Assembly (NCBI GenBank): GCA_030490835.1
Contig: CM059975.1
Location: forward strand, 30,536,133 to 30,600,132
DNA: 64,000 bases
From: Annona cherimola
Taxonomy: Eukaryota > Streptophyta > Magnoliopsida > Magnoliales > Annonaceae
Reading direction: 5' to 3'
The notes under the pieces were generated by a model. That model saw only the letters and a program-made list of their open reading frames with translations. It searched no databases and was not told where the DNA came from. The position numbers and the translations under genes were made by a program. Position 1 is the first letter of the stretch; every line of letters starts with the position of its first letter. Shown here piece by piece: positions 51,181-61,600 of this stretch.

Positions 51181-51674
51181 AGGTGAGGTGAGGTGAAAAT
51201 CAATGATTGAATCTTTCGAATTCTGCTGAAAATTATGGAGACGGAAATGGAAAGGAGGCAAAGCCATGGTTGATTTAGGGCTTTTGGGCAGGATCTCGGA
51301 AATGGAAATGAGGGAAGAAGAAGGTGGATGGAAAGGAGAAGAGATGACACAGTATCGTGATTCTCATCGCCGATCGGACGAGAGGAAGAAGAGGATGAGC
51401 TAGGGCAGCAAGGCTTCATTTTGGGGGGTCGTCGATTTGGGGGCTCAAGTGCTCGATGGTTGTCGACGACAGCAACTGAATTTTTTTTTATATGCGTCGA
51501 ACCGGTCGTATTCGGTCCAACCGGGATGTCCGGTTCAACCGCCGGTTTGACGGTTCGAGCGGTTTAATGTAATTCAACCGAACCGTATGTTATCGAACCG
51601 GATATTAGACCGGTTCCCGGTTGGACCGGTTGGACCGGCCGGTCCGGTCCGGTTCTGACAACACTGGCCGCAAC

Positions 51675-53049
51675 TTGCAAGTAACTATGTTACCATTTGG
51701 TCCTACTGTATCATTGCCTAAGTATATTACTAAATTACCGGTTATAAATCCCAATGAACAAGCAAACAAATAAAAATAAATAATATCACAGTCAACGCTA
51801 AATCACTGCTACAACAAGAATAACATTGATTTTTTTATTCACATTTTTTTATTTTGAAACGTTCCTTAGAAATGTTTAATAAGAATTTTGCGATGACAGG
51901 TTCAATAGCTCTAAGAAGCAAACAGCAAACAGCAAACAGCAAACATCAGTAGACTATACATGAATTAGGAATATTAACCTCGAAAGTAAGAGCAGAACTA
52001 TTTTCTCCAGCTACCAGGTCCAAAATGGTTGGGAACTTGATGTCTGTTCTTGATTCAACTGTATTTTTTTCTCCAATTTATATCTTACAAGAGAAGTCTA
52101 GAACATTAATGATCCTCTTCTCCATAGGCAAGTTAATCTGTTCGTCCATTGATTTGTTCATTAACATTCACTGTGGCAGAGCTAGTACCTCAAAACGAAA
52201 CATGCAAAGATCTCAAGCATTAGGAGTCGGAGATAAGAAACACATAATTTATAGAAGTTATCTAAAAAAATGCTTCATCTAAAATGCAAAAGAACAAAAC
52301 AACGATTTGAACTAGAATTTGAGATGGAAAACAGTGTGATTTGAATCTCAATCGAAAATAGAGAGAGGAGATGAGAGAAATTGAAGGTACCTAGTGCGGT
52401 TCTCCTTGGTTTGCTTGTAGAATCGAATAACGATTTGAATAGCCTCCGTTTGCTTTTACCGACTAGAATAACATCGAAGAAGAAGATTCGGTTCTTAGGG
52501 TTTTAGAGAGATCAAAGATGAAATTGAAAGATAAAAGGAATGAGAGACAAAATTACCGGTAGAGAAAGAGAGGGCAGATCTTGATTGCTCTTCCGTGGCT
52601 TCAGATCTAGAGAGGCCAGATGTTTTTTCGATCAAAGAAAAATAGGGAGAGAGGGAGGGAGTAGCAAAGGATTTTGTTGATTCTAGTGAAGTGAGACAGT
52701 GAAAATAGCAGGTGGATCGAGATAGTTTCAGCGAAAATGGGGTCTAGTGCTTATATAGGTAATGACCAGCTGTAGAGTTTAGATGGAGATGTTCCGTTTT
52801 CGTCCACGGGCCAGAAGAAAAGGGGGAGACAAATTTGTCGATAGGCCAGATGCGCGTTGGCAGTAAAAGCCTTTTCTTAAAAAAAAAACTCCGCAAGCCG
52901 TCATTTAATATGCATATTATTATATGCTTTTTTCTGTTTTTTAAAAATTTATTTTTGTAATTATGAAATGATATAAGTTGTACTTATATATAATTATTTC
53001 ACTATATAATATTCTATTGAATAAGTCTTTTAATATACTAGATATGATT
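51675..53049. other. CACTA spacer, right part
   Basis: Contains an AG-rich stretch at about 52340-52700 (gagagaggagatgagagaaa), read as CT-rich on the minus strand where the transposase gene lies, so a former 5' leader is plausible. No coding region recognised. Confidence 0.4.
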
Positions 53050-53330
53050 ATAAGCAGCCACTTTTTAACTACAGAAATTTGGCTGCATATAAGCAATAAT
53101 TAGGTATGAGCTGCAATTTTCTGTTTCAATATACAATACATGCGGCAATTTTTTGCTTTTATATACGTAGCAAATTTTTTGTTTCATTTTAGCAGTATAT
53201 GCAGCAAATTTTTGTTGCATGAAATAATATTTATATTCAACAAGCTGTCGTTGCATTTATTTTTATATGCAGCAAAATCCATATTTGCTACTTAAAGTTT
53301 CTGCATATTAAAGTGGCTGCATTTGACATC
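53050..53330. repeat. Right subterminal repeats of the CACTA element
   Basis: Repeated GCAGCAAATTTT, TTGCTGC-like and GGCTGCAT motifs in both directions ending at the terminal CACTACAAGAAAA repeat (reverse complement). Confidence 0.75.
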
Positions 53331-53517
53331 TTTTCTTGTAGTGATTGGCTAATTCATTTTAAATTTATATAATCATATTTTAATTGCACTAAAGCACTCA
53401 TTACATCAGTCAACATGGGTTTACGCTTCTACGGATCCGGTTCTGTTAAACGTGAATTCATGGAATCTCTCGATTTAGGTTCGGCTTGTGAGATTTAATT
53501 ATATATTTTCATTCAGC

Positions 53518-53990
53518 GTGTGTTTGAAAAGTGATAAAACTTTTTCATGAAAAATTTTTGGTGTAAAAGTTTTTTTTATTAGTATTGTATATAGTTAAAT
53601 TTGATATTACACTCAAAGTTCATTTATATGAAGACCACAAGTTCGATCATAAGAGAGGCTCTTCAGAGATTAAACTCGGCAACACTAAATCGACACCCTT
53701 ATGGTCAAACCCCCTTTTGTTGGGAGCTGCCCCACTGTTGTGACCAACTAGATAACCCCAATTGGTTGGTGAAAAAGATTTTGAATTGAGAGAAAATTAT
53801 ATAATATGATATGAGGTAATTATGAGGAGTACAAAGAATAAAGTTGAAATAAATAGGTTAGTTGTATATGTATTTGTATAGGAATGATTAATATGTAAGT
53901 TAGTTGTGTAGAAAAATATAAAAAATAATTAAAAATAGGCTAATTATGGAGCATGAAAAAGTTTTAGATGGAAATTGATCCGAGACGATG
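53518..53990 (-). mobile_element. Family E MITE interrupted by a SINE-like insertion
   Basis: The left part (gtgtgtttgaaaagtgataa, aaaactttttcatg) and right part (ttgaaataaataggttagtt, gaaaaagttttag) match family E in reverse. The block at about 53580-53785 between them is foreign to the family. Confidence 0.55.
53580..53785 (-). repeat. SINE-like insertion in a family E MITE
   Basis: On the minus strand it begins caccaaccaattggggttat, then an A-box-like TTATCTAGTTGG, and runs about 200 bp. A B box is not convincing and no target duplication was found. Confidence 0.4.
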
Positions 53991-54311
53991 GGCAACATTG
54001 CCCTGATGAGTAACCAACTGCCCTAGACGGGTTCACTCAACTTGTACCTTTTAAAAATATATAATTATGTGTAAAATTTAAAAATCAGTTAGATCTACTC
54101 TGTCCTAGTCAGTTGATGCTTACTGCTTTGCAATTGAAGAACTATATAAATAAAAGAAGCCATGTAACCAGGAAGTCAAAGTCGTCTATATTAATATTCT
54201 ACGTGGCCACCAATGTCTGCTCAACAATCTTCTTGAAAGTAATGAAATTTGGATTCAAAATATGCTCTTGATCAACTACTTCCAACTCTCCATAGCTGCT
54301 TTGTGAATTTG

Positions 54312-55044
54312 AGGGATTTTTGCAAATATCTCAATAAAGTTTAATTAGCAGTTTGCATGCTTTCTTAAGTTTTTCAAAATTACAAATATGCATACAAGAT
54401 TTATATAAAATTGAAGTGTGTTTTTCCAACAGTATATCATTAAAATTTTCTGTAAAATGACAATAATACCATTTAAGTCAAATGATGCATTTGCAAATTT
54501 TGCGAATACTGTAAGCATAATCATAAAAAATTTAAAATTATAATATATGTAAAAATATATAAAATATGTCTAAAATATTTGAAACTTGCATATGTATCAT
54601 TTAGCTCAAAAGACATTATCATTATTTTACAAAATATTCTAGCAACATCCTAACAGAATGTACACACTTGCAATTCTATATAAACTTTAAATGTATATTT
54701 GCACCAACCGAGCCGTCTGCGCAGCTGCCGAAAATTGGCGGCTGGCAGTGGGTCGAGGGTTCGAATCCCCTTTCGGCCAAAAAATGTGTTTGGGAGCTTT
54801 GGTCTCCCGTCTGGATGGTTGTGGGAGCCGTGGTCTCCCGTTTAGTTGTTGGAAGCTGTGTCTTCCTGATTATTTGGTGGAGCAGTGTCTCCAAATTTGT
54901 AAGAATGTCTCAAAGCCTTCAATGTAATATGTGTTGAGATGTATGTAAAAAAATACATTCCAATAAAAAAAAAATGTATATTTGCAATTTTGGTAAACCT
55001 AGAGAAAATACAATATTGATCAAACTTTGCAGACATATTTATAA
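54312..55044. mobile_element. Inverted-repeat MITE (family B-like, copy 4), split by a SINE
   Basis: Starts gggatttttgcaaatatc. The left arm (54312-54480) is inverted to the right arm (about 54600-54703 plus 54987-55044). The SINE at 54704-54971 sits in the right arm. Closely related in layout to the copy at 55833-56308. Confidence 0.65.
54704..54971 (+). mobile_element. tRNA-derived SINE with 15-bp target duplication
   Basis: Flanked by AAATGTATATTTGCA at 54689-54703 and 54972-54986. It has a perfect B box GGTTCGAATCC (54758-54768) and a tRNA-like acceptor pair GCCGAAA (54727-54733) with TTTCGGC (54771-54777), followed by CCA. The tRNA-unrelated body repeats ggagc..gtggtctcccgt. It ends in an A-rich tail. 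268 bp. Confidence 0.9.
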
Positions 55045-55439
55045 CAATTCAGTTATTAGATTTACACCCTCTTGGGTTGAATTGTCAATACAAACAAATC
55101 AAAAAAATCAAAAAAAAAATAAAAATTCCAACTGGTTTGCCGCGTATTTAGGATCGTTTCATTTACAACAGAGTTGGGTTCTTAGGATCAAATTTTGATA
55201 AGATTATAATTGCTATTAGTCTGTAGCATATGCTCAGCCGTGACAAAATCGGTACTGTTGAAATTATCCAATCAAATAAATATCCAATTTTGTGGCTTAT
55301 GCTTAAATATATTGTAGTGGCTGGATGGAATGGAATAAATTATGTTTTCGTTTTAAATATTTCTCCATTTTGTACACGATATCTTATTTTCCAATATATG
55401 ACAATCTTATTTTTTCATTCTCAATATTACTTTTTTAAG

Positions 55440-55580
55440 AATTTATGCAAATTTAACCCTCTTAGTTTCTATAATAGCACATTCAACCCTGAGGTTTGGA
55501 CTTTTGCAAATCTAACCCTGACAGCTAATGGCGTTAGCTATAGCCGTTTAGAAATGAGACAGGACGCAAATGGCATCAGC
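55440..55580 (+). repeat. Left arm of a pair of distant inverted repeats
   Basis: Contains aaatttaaccctcttagttt, ttgcaaatctaaccctgac and taatggcgttagctat. The minus-strand sequence at 58620-58790 has the same order of motifs. See the right arm. Confidence 0.6.
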
Positions 55581-55832
55581 ATATAAACTGGCTATGGAAG
55601 GAGGACCTCATAATCTAACAGCGCAAATGATGGGTAATGAGGGTTGGAGAGCTTGAAGGTTCTTATGGAGATTTTGCGTTTGGAAGAAAATTCGTATGTT
55701 TTAAGGAAATGAAATAAAGAGGTAAGAAAGAGAGCTGACGGATACGAAGAGCAAATAAAGACATTTTTTGTTGGGTTTCTTACGGCTTTTCAAATTTCAA
55801 TCACAGTCGGGTCTTATTTTTTTATTTTTAAA

Positions 55833-56308
55833 GGGATTTTTGTAAATATGCTTACAAAGTTTGAACAATATTGTATATGTGTTCCTAAGTTTTCCGAATT
55901 TGAAAATATGCCCACGAAATTTGCATAAAATTGCAACCGTGTCCCTTTTGTTAGGAAGTTGTTAGATTTTTATGTAAAATAACGATAATGCCCTTCAACC
56001 CAAGTGATAAATTTGTAATTTTTTCAAATATTGCAGATATATTTACTATTTCTTATTTTTCATATTTTCGTGTGTATTATTATTTTAGATTTTTTTGCAA
56101 AAATGCTTACAATATTTTCAAAAATTGAAAGTCTATAATTTAGCTTAAGGGCATTATCCTCGTTTTATATAAAAATCTAACGGCATCATAACGGAAGGGA
56201 CACGATTGCAATTTTATACAAACTTTTTGGGTATGTTTGTAAATTCGGTAAACTTAGGAATACAATGCAATATTGGTCAAACCTGGTAGACATATTTGCA
56301 AAAATCTA
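55833..56308. mobile_element. Inverted-repeat MITE (family B-like, copy 5)
   Basis: Starts agggatttttgtaaatatg and ends catatttgcaaaaatct. Arms pair through gcccacgaaatttgcataaa and ttatacaaactttttgggta-like sequence and taacgataatgccctt against agggcattatcctcgtttta. About 476 bp. No coding capacity. Confidence 0.75.
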
Positions 56309-56334
56309 ATTTTTAAAAGAGAAAAATAAAGTTA

Positions 56335-56337
<3 letters not shown>

Positions 56338-56376
<39 letters not shown>
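56338..56376. repeat. (GA)n microsatellite
   Basis: About 18-19 GA dinucleotides. Confidence 0.95.
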
Positions 56377-56379
<3 letters not shown>

Positions 56380-56446
56380 AAGAAAGAAATAGAGTTGCTC
56401 AATGCGGAGCAAGAGCACTGACGGCTACCAAAGTTTCAGATCATAA

Positions 56447-56685
56447 TGGGGCGTTTTGATACAGTTGTGTATTATCTTCCTTAACTTTTATGATTTGTTT
56501 GACAATTCATAAAATTTTTATATGAAAAGTTTTTGTTGGAAATTTTTTTGTAATGGATAGGTTAGTTGTATGGATAGTTTTGTAGAAATGATTGAAAAAT
56601 AGAATAGTTGTATAGGAAGATATGAAGAAATGATTAAAAAATAGACAAATATGTGTAGTGAAAAATTTTAAATTGAAAAATTTTA
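56447..56685 (-). mobile_element. Family E MITE, partial, reverse orientation
   Basis: ggataggttagttgtatgga and gtataggaagatatgaagaa are reversed family E sequence, ending gaaaaattttagggtt. Head to head with the next copy. Confidence 0.5.
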
Positions 56686-56689
56686 GGGT

Positions 56690-57008
56690 TAAATAAATAC
56701 ATATTTGTTAACACTTAAAATTTTCAAAACGAAAACTTTTCAATCTAAAATTTTTTATTCTCCACAATTACTATATTTTTTAAATTTATTTATCTACTTC
56801 TTCTTGTACAACTATCATATTTTTCAATTATTTCTACACAAGTATCCATACATCTAACTTATATATTTTAACTTTATTCTTTTTACTCTACATTACTACT
56901 CCTATCGTATTACATCATTTTATCATATTTCAAAAACTTTTCACCAAAAACTTTTCACCAAAAACTTTTCGTCAAAAGTTTTATCACTTCCCAAACACAC
57001 TGTCAGTT
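56690..57008 (+). mobile_element. Family E MITE, forward orientation
   Basis: Body (cacaattactatatttttta, taactttattctttttactc, tattacatcattttatcat) follows family E from end to end and closes with cttcccaaacacactg. A short tandem of caccaaaaacttttc is near the right end. Target duplication is unclear. Confidence 0.6.
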
Positions 57009-57148
57009 AAATTTTATACTTTTTTACATTTATTTGTATTTTATTTTCATTTTCAAAGATAAATAAAATTGACATAGATTCATTTTCAAAATTTATTAAA
57101 TTTTAAAAAAATTTGGCCATAAAATAAAATCATGATTATACTAGGGAC

Positions 57149-57478
57149 ATTATTCAATGCACCGTGTATAATTAACCCATTTTTTATTTTTTTGAAATTT
57201 TTTTTACATGACTATTAATTTAAGTGTATTTAATATTTGTATCAATTTTTACCTTTTTGGAGATTTTTAAATATTTTTTTGGATTTTTAAAAGTAGGTGA
57301 ATTACTAAAAATGTCACTGATTTTTAAAAATCGAAAAATCTAAAAACATCTAAAAAGGTAAAAATTGATAGCGTGTTAAATACACTTATATTAATAATTG
57401 TATAAAAAATATTTTAAAAAAATAAGTGTTTGCACCCGTGTGCACCAAAGCTAAGTAACTCAGGTGCACTAAATAATG
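57149..57478. mobile_element. Family A MITE, nearly complete
   Basis: Termini CATTATTCAATGCACC and (reverse complement) CATTATTTAGTGCACC. Internal ttaatttaagtgtatttaat and its inverted partner are present, and the right end has the double motif gcacccgtgtgcaccaaagc. About 330 bp. Confidence 0.85.
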
Positions 57479-58619
57479 CTTCATTATACTATGATTTTGT
57501 AAAATAAAACCTATGTACATGGTAATTTGACATTTTTTATTCTTGTATTTACCATCAAACTGAAGTATATATTTCAGTTATAGTTCTAATGCTGACAAAC
57601 TAAATAGTTGTCGAGATATTACTTCAAAAAATGAGAATATTACTTCAAAAAATGAGAAATGAACTCCTTAAAATGGGACTCAAATATCTGTTCTCATACT
57701 TAATGCCGGAGACTTGTAAGCTACGCTGGTAGCATATTGATGATTTAAATTTTATTCTTGACTATTTTAGTGAGACGAAATGAATAATAATGAATATTTT
57801 TGTAGAGACTTCTAGAAAGATGAAAATAGTCCATATTTTATACTATAATTATATGCATTGTGGGTCCCGTTTTCGTTTGGAATTTTGAATTTTAATAGCC
57901 CTCGATGCTCTTGTTACAGTCATTTAATTCCAATTTTTCTTTAAAACGTAGACAGGACCGTAAATTTTTTTAAAAAAAATTTGGTTGGCCGCATACAACT
58001 TGCGTGCAGCAAGTGGCATAAGATCTTCGGCTATAATTATATTGGTTGTCAGATATTTTACATTGCCAAAAATCTATTGGAAATTCTATGATGGTTCGGT
58101 TTCTTACGCGAAAAATCAAAATTCAGCTTTTGGGGAGTTTTATAATGTCAAATGTAATGTTGTAGGTTACCAATAAAAAAAAAATTATTTTTTATAATTT
58201 TTTTATACATATTTACGCTTCGTCTATCAAACAAATTCAAAATATAATTTGCAGGGTGAAAATCCATGCGGGCCGCATATATATAAAATAATAAAGCACA
58301 TATTTTTAATGATATAAATCGCCCAATTTATCGGCAGCTATATAAAATGTGCAAATTTTATAATTCTTTATTTTGAATTGCATGTGTCCGCAGTGCTTGG
58401 TTGTTTTTTGGAGTTGTCCCATGTCAATGGAACTTATGTCCACGTGAATTTACGAACGGTTCAGAAGTCCACAATGTCTCCAATGTTGGCACGTGTGCTC
58501 CGCGCAGGCTGGGCATGCTCGAGGAATTTTTATTTTATTTTTTATTTTTTTGGTTTTTTCTTAAGGAGCAATAGGCTTAAAAAGAGGATCATGTGCCGGA
58601 ACGGAGGTAAATGTCATTT

Positions 58620-58790
58620 TCTAAGGGTGTTTTAGACATTTCGTGTTACCTGTAGCTAACGCCAGTTCGCTTCTAAGGTTACATTTGCAAACATCACAAA
58701 ATTCGAGGGTTACATTTGCAAAGGTTGAAACCTCAAAGGCTAATCCACTGTTACAGAAACTCAGGGGGTTAAATCTAAAAAGCCTCCCAC
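58620..58790 (-). repeat. Right arm of a pair of distant inverted repeats
   Basis: On the minus strand: taaccccctgagtttctgta, ttgcaaatgtaaccctcg, actggcgttagctacagg, which follow the motifs at 55440-55580. The two arms may be the termini of one 3.3-kb element or two copies of a dispersed repeat. Confidence 0.6.
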
Positions 58791-59089
58791 TTTTTATTTC
58801 AAACATAATATCTTATTTTGAATGTATAACAACCTCTGCCCCTACAATTTAATTACTCTATCCAGATTTACATGTGTCTAAATCCAATTATAGTGATCAA
58901 TTTCGAACGGGCCTAAAGAACCTGTTGAGGAATAGATTGAGTGGAGATGAGATAAAAAATTTCATTCCTAATCTTGTCGTTTAAAAAATGATAACTTAAT
59001 TTTTTCATTTACTATGAAGCATTTCTAAATTCTTATATAATTTTTTCATTTATAACATACAATAGTAGGTCTTTTATCGGTACAGGATC

Positions 59090-59460
59090 TACTGTACACG
59101 GGTGCATTTAGCTCATTTTTTAATTTTTTGAAAATTTTTTCATAAGAATATTAATCTAAGTATATTTAATATGTGTATAAATTTTTACCATTTTTAAAAA
59201 AATTTATATTTTTAAAAATCAGTGGCATTTTAGTAATTTTAAAAAAATTTATATTTTTAAAAATCAGTGGCATTTTAGTAATTTTAAAAAATGCCACTGA
59301 TTTTTAAAAATCTAAAAAAAATTAATTTTTTTCAAAAATAGTAAAAATTGATACACATGTTAAATATACTTAGATTAACAGCTGGATAAAAAAATTTTAA
59401 AAAATAAAAAAATAGATATTCGCACTCAAGTGTGCCGAAGCTAAGTACACTCATGTGAGT
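59090..59460. mobile_element. Family A MITE with internal duplication
   Basis: Starts tgtacacgggtgcattt and ends gtgccgaagctaagtacact. The left arm contains a tandem duplication of about 50 bp (atcagtggcattttagtaat occurs twice in a row), so the left arm is longer than the right. Confidence 0.85.
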
Positions 59461-59771
59461 ACAAACACATCCCTCTTTTATCACATTTCACATCTCATTA
59501 AATTCATGAATATATTAAAAATTAGATTGTATTTCATTGTATTTTCTATTATTATCAGATTATATCTTTAATAATTAGTAGTTATAGGTATTTAGCCTTG
59601 CTAACTTTATTATATGTACTAATTTAGACTTTATATTACTGCTTAAATAATTTTAATTATAAATACGCCTAAGCTTGATTGAAGAATTGTATTGAGTTCT
59701 TTTAAAATTCTTCTATAATATTAAAGTGGGTGAGGAAATTTCCTAAATAAATTTTTTCAAGTTGATGATTA

Positions 59772-60960
59772 TGTTGGTCCCGAGTTTGTGGTAAAACCTA
59801 AGAGGGGAGGGGTGAATTGAGTTCTTGAAAAATTCTTTGGAAAATTAAAATTTAACCCTTGTGAGTTTAATCCCCTTGATAAAACGTACTAAGAGATAGA
59901 ATAAAAAGGTGCAAATAAAATATAAAATGCAAGCAATTAAATCACACAAAAGACAACAATATATAGTGGTTCAAAAAACTTTCCCTACTCCACTTTTCCA
60001 AGCACACACCCGTTATGTCTTTGGTTTCACTATTATATATTTAATATAATCTAAAGCACCCGCTCTCTTATATATTCTAACTCTATGGAACATATACAAT
60101 AATCACTTGTTGGTGAAGCCAACTCCAACCAACCATGTCTAGTCCGTTGGTAAGAAAAACTCCAACTATTCAAGCAAAATCTGTTAGTAAGATAACCTCA
60201 AATCAACCCCTTGTTTTGTTTATTCTTGAATTCAGTCTTCAACACCGATCTAAGGCAACAACCCAATATGAAATAAATAAAGGAAAACTTACACTTTATA
60301 ATGTATAATCAATCTACTCTGGAAGCTCCTTGTTATGTGAAAAAAATAATCTTGTAAGCTCACTTGAAGTAGTAGCACTTGAAGTTTCGATAGTTGTTTA
60401 AATGATTTCAACACTCTTGAATAATGAAAGATATAAGCTCATTTTGTGTTTTTCCAACTTTTCGCATTCATACTTCAATGATATTTATAAAGGAGAAGAA
60501 GGACTAGCCGTTGGAGTGGAGGCTGGAGTTCGTTTAATGCTCTAACATTTGAATTTTCAATCGTTATAGGGTGAAGTTGCAAATGGATTCGACTTGGGAT
60601 GAGTGAAGTCGACTTGAGATAGGTGAAGTCGATTTGGGTTACGACTTCGCTTTGGTTAAAACTTGTTGTTCAAAATTTTACCTTCGAAGTCGCAAGCGAA
60701 GTCGACTTAGGTTGAGACTTCACCCATGTCGCGAGTGAAGTAGACTTAAGCTGAGACTTTACTTTGCTGAACTTGCTATATATAGACTTGAGTTCTTGAA
60801 ACTTAAATTATTTTACATTTTTATTTTCATGCATATAATTGGAGATAAAATATCTGAGCACACTTACATAAATTTGTTAGATCTTTTTTAATGATATTTC
60901 AATTGTTTGTTAATCATCAAAATTAAATTAATCTTTCTTAAAACAAGTGTATAATCAACA
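59772..60960 (+). mobile_element. Solo LTR (1.2 kb), second copy of the TGTTGGTCCCGAG family
   Basis: Starts TGTTGGTCCCGAGTTTGTGG, with aagaggggaggggtgaattg shortly after, and ends ...ATCAACA. It is flanked by gatta and catta (4 of 5 bp). GTCGACTT-type motifs at 60580-60760 correspond to those in the 34523 copy. No internal retrotransposon genes. Shorter than the first copy mainly in the motif cluster. Confidence 0.75.
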
Positions 60961-61259
60961 CATTATTCATCCAATGCAGTATTATGTGGAAAGCATCGTG
61001 GTTACTAATTATTTGTCTAGGACAGTCCAACACAAAAGGCCTTATGACCACTCATTATTTGCTTGGTACAGGCTAATGTTAAAGGTGTTGGTACTTCTTA
61101 TCTCTCATAGTAATCGATATTTATTAATTGATAACTAATTTAGAGTAAAGAGAATAAAAATAATTAGGGGAAGTGATTTAGTGTAACCTCCTTCATTTTT
61201 AAATATCGATGATCAATAAAAAATCCAATCTATTCATTATATTTAACATCATTTGTTTA
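60961..61259. other. Intergenic
   Basis: No gene recognised. Confidence 0.45.
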
Positions 61260-61600
61260 GCTAAGAGACCAAGTTTCATCCAAATCCAATATGTGTATCA
61301 GCCATATTTACTTGAAGATAAATATATTCGTATGTAAATTAGGAAAAATGTTTAATCCATTCTTATATATATTAGAATATAATAATATTTTATAAGATCA
61401 TTTATTCACTTAATAATGATATTTTATATGGTTTAGATATTATAAATACTACTTAAAATTGATATTTAATATTAAATTATTTTATTACATTAATTTGCAC
61501 ATTTATAGATGGAACTCATATATAGTGATACTAAACAAATAAAAGATTTTGATAATAATAGTAATAATGCTAAATATAATAGTGAAAATGTGAAATCATA
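61260..61600. repeat. Dispersed repeat family F, copy
   Basis: atattagaatataataatat, gatattttatatggtttaga, gtgatactaaacaaataaaa match 41330-41600. The preceding part (accaagtttcatccaaatcc) occurs inverted near 41130 and 33890. Confidence 0.55.

Larger units (their letters stand above)
50290..51666. mobile_element. hAT-type non-autonomous element nested in the CACTA element
   Basis: Termini CAGTGTTGTCAGAACCG...CGGTTCTGACAACACTG (17 bp perfect), flanked by perfect 8-bp copies of GCCGCAAC (50282-50289 and 51667-51674). The ends carry long runs of AACCGGTT-type self-complementary motifs. Inside are a family A MITE remnant (50527-50770) and a GC-rich island (50880-51180). No transposase. An 8-bp duplication and CAGTGTTG ends mark the hAT superfamily. 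Confidence 0.93.
43638..53343 (-). mobile_element. CACTA (En/Spm) DNA transposon, 9.7 kb, defective
   Basis: The left end CACTACAAAAAAA and the right end ...TTTTCTTGTAGTG (reverse complement CACTACAAGAAAA) form 13-bp terminal inverted repeats with one mismatch. Subterminal arrays of GCAGCAA/TTGCTGC motifs occupy 43660-43950 and 53050-53330, as expected of CACTA elements. Inside are a TNP2-type transposase pseudogene and a second En/Spm-type gene, both on the minus strand. The 3-bp flanks are TTT and ATT, so the target duplication is only 2 of 3. A hAT-type element is nested at 50290-51666. Both genes are broken, so it cannot move by itself. Confidence 0.9.

Noticed and set aside
50822..51419. 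Overlapping open frames on both strands in the hAT element
   Set aside because: Arg/Gly/Ala-rich products in many frames come from low stop-codon density in a GC-rich repeat, with no conserved domain.
43635..53346. Intact 3-bp target duplication for the CACTA element
   Set aside because: The flanks are TTT and ATT, so only two of three bases agree; I did not count it as evidence.
54727..54780. tRNA gene
   Set aside because: The acceptor pair is only about 51 nt end to end, with no proper D and anticodon arms, and the unit has a SINE body, A-rich tail and target duplication.
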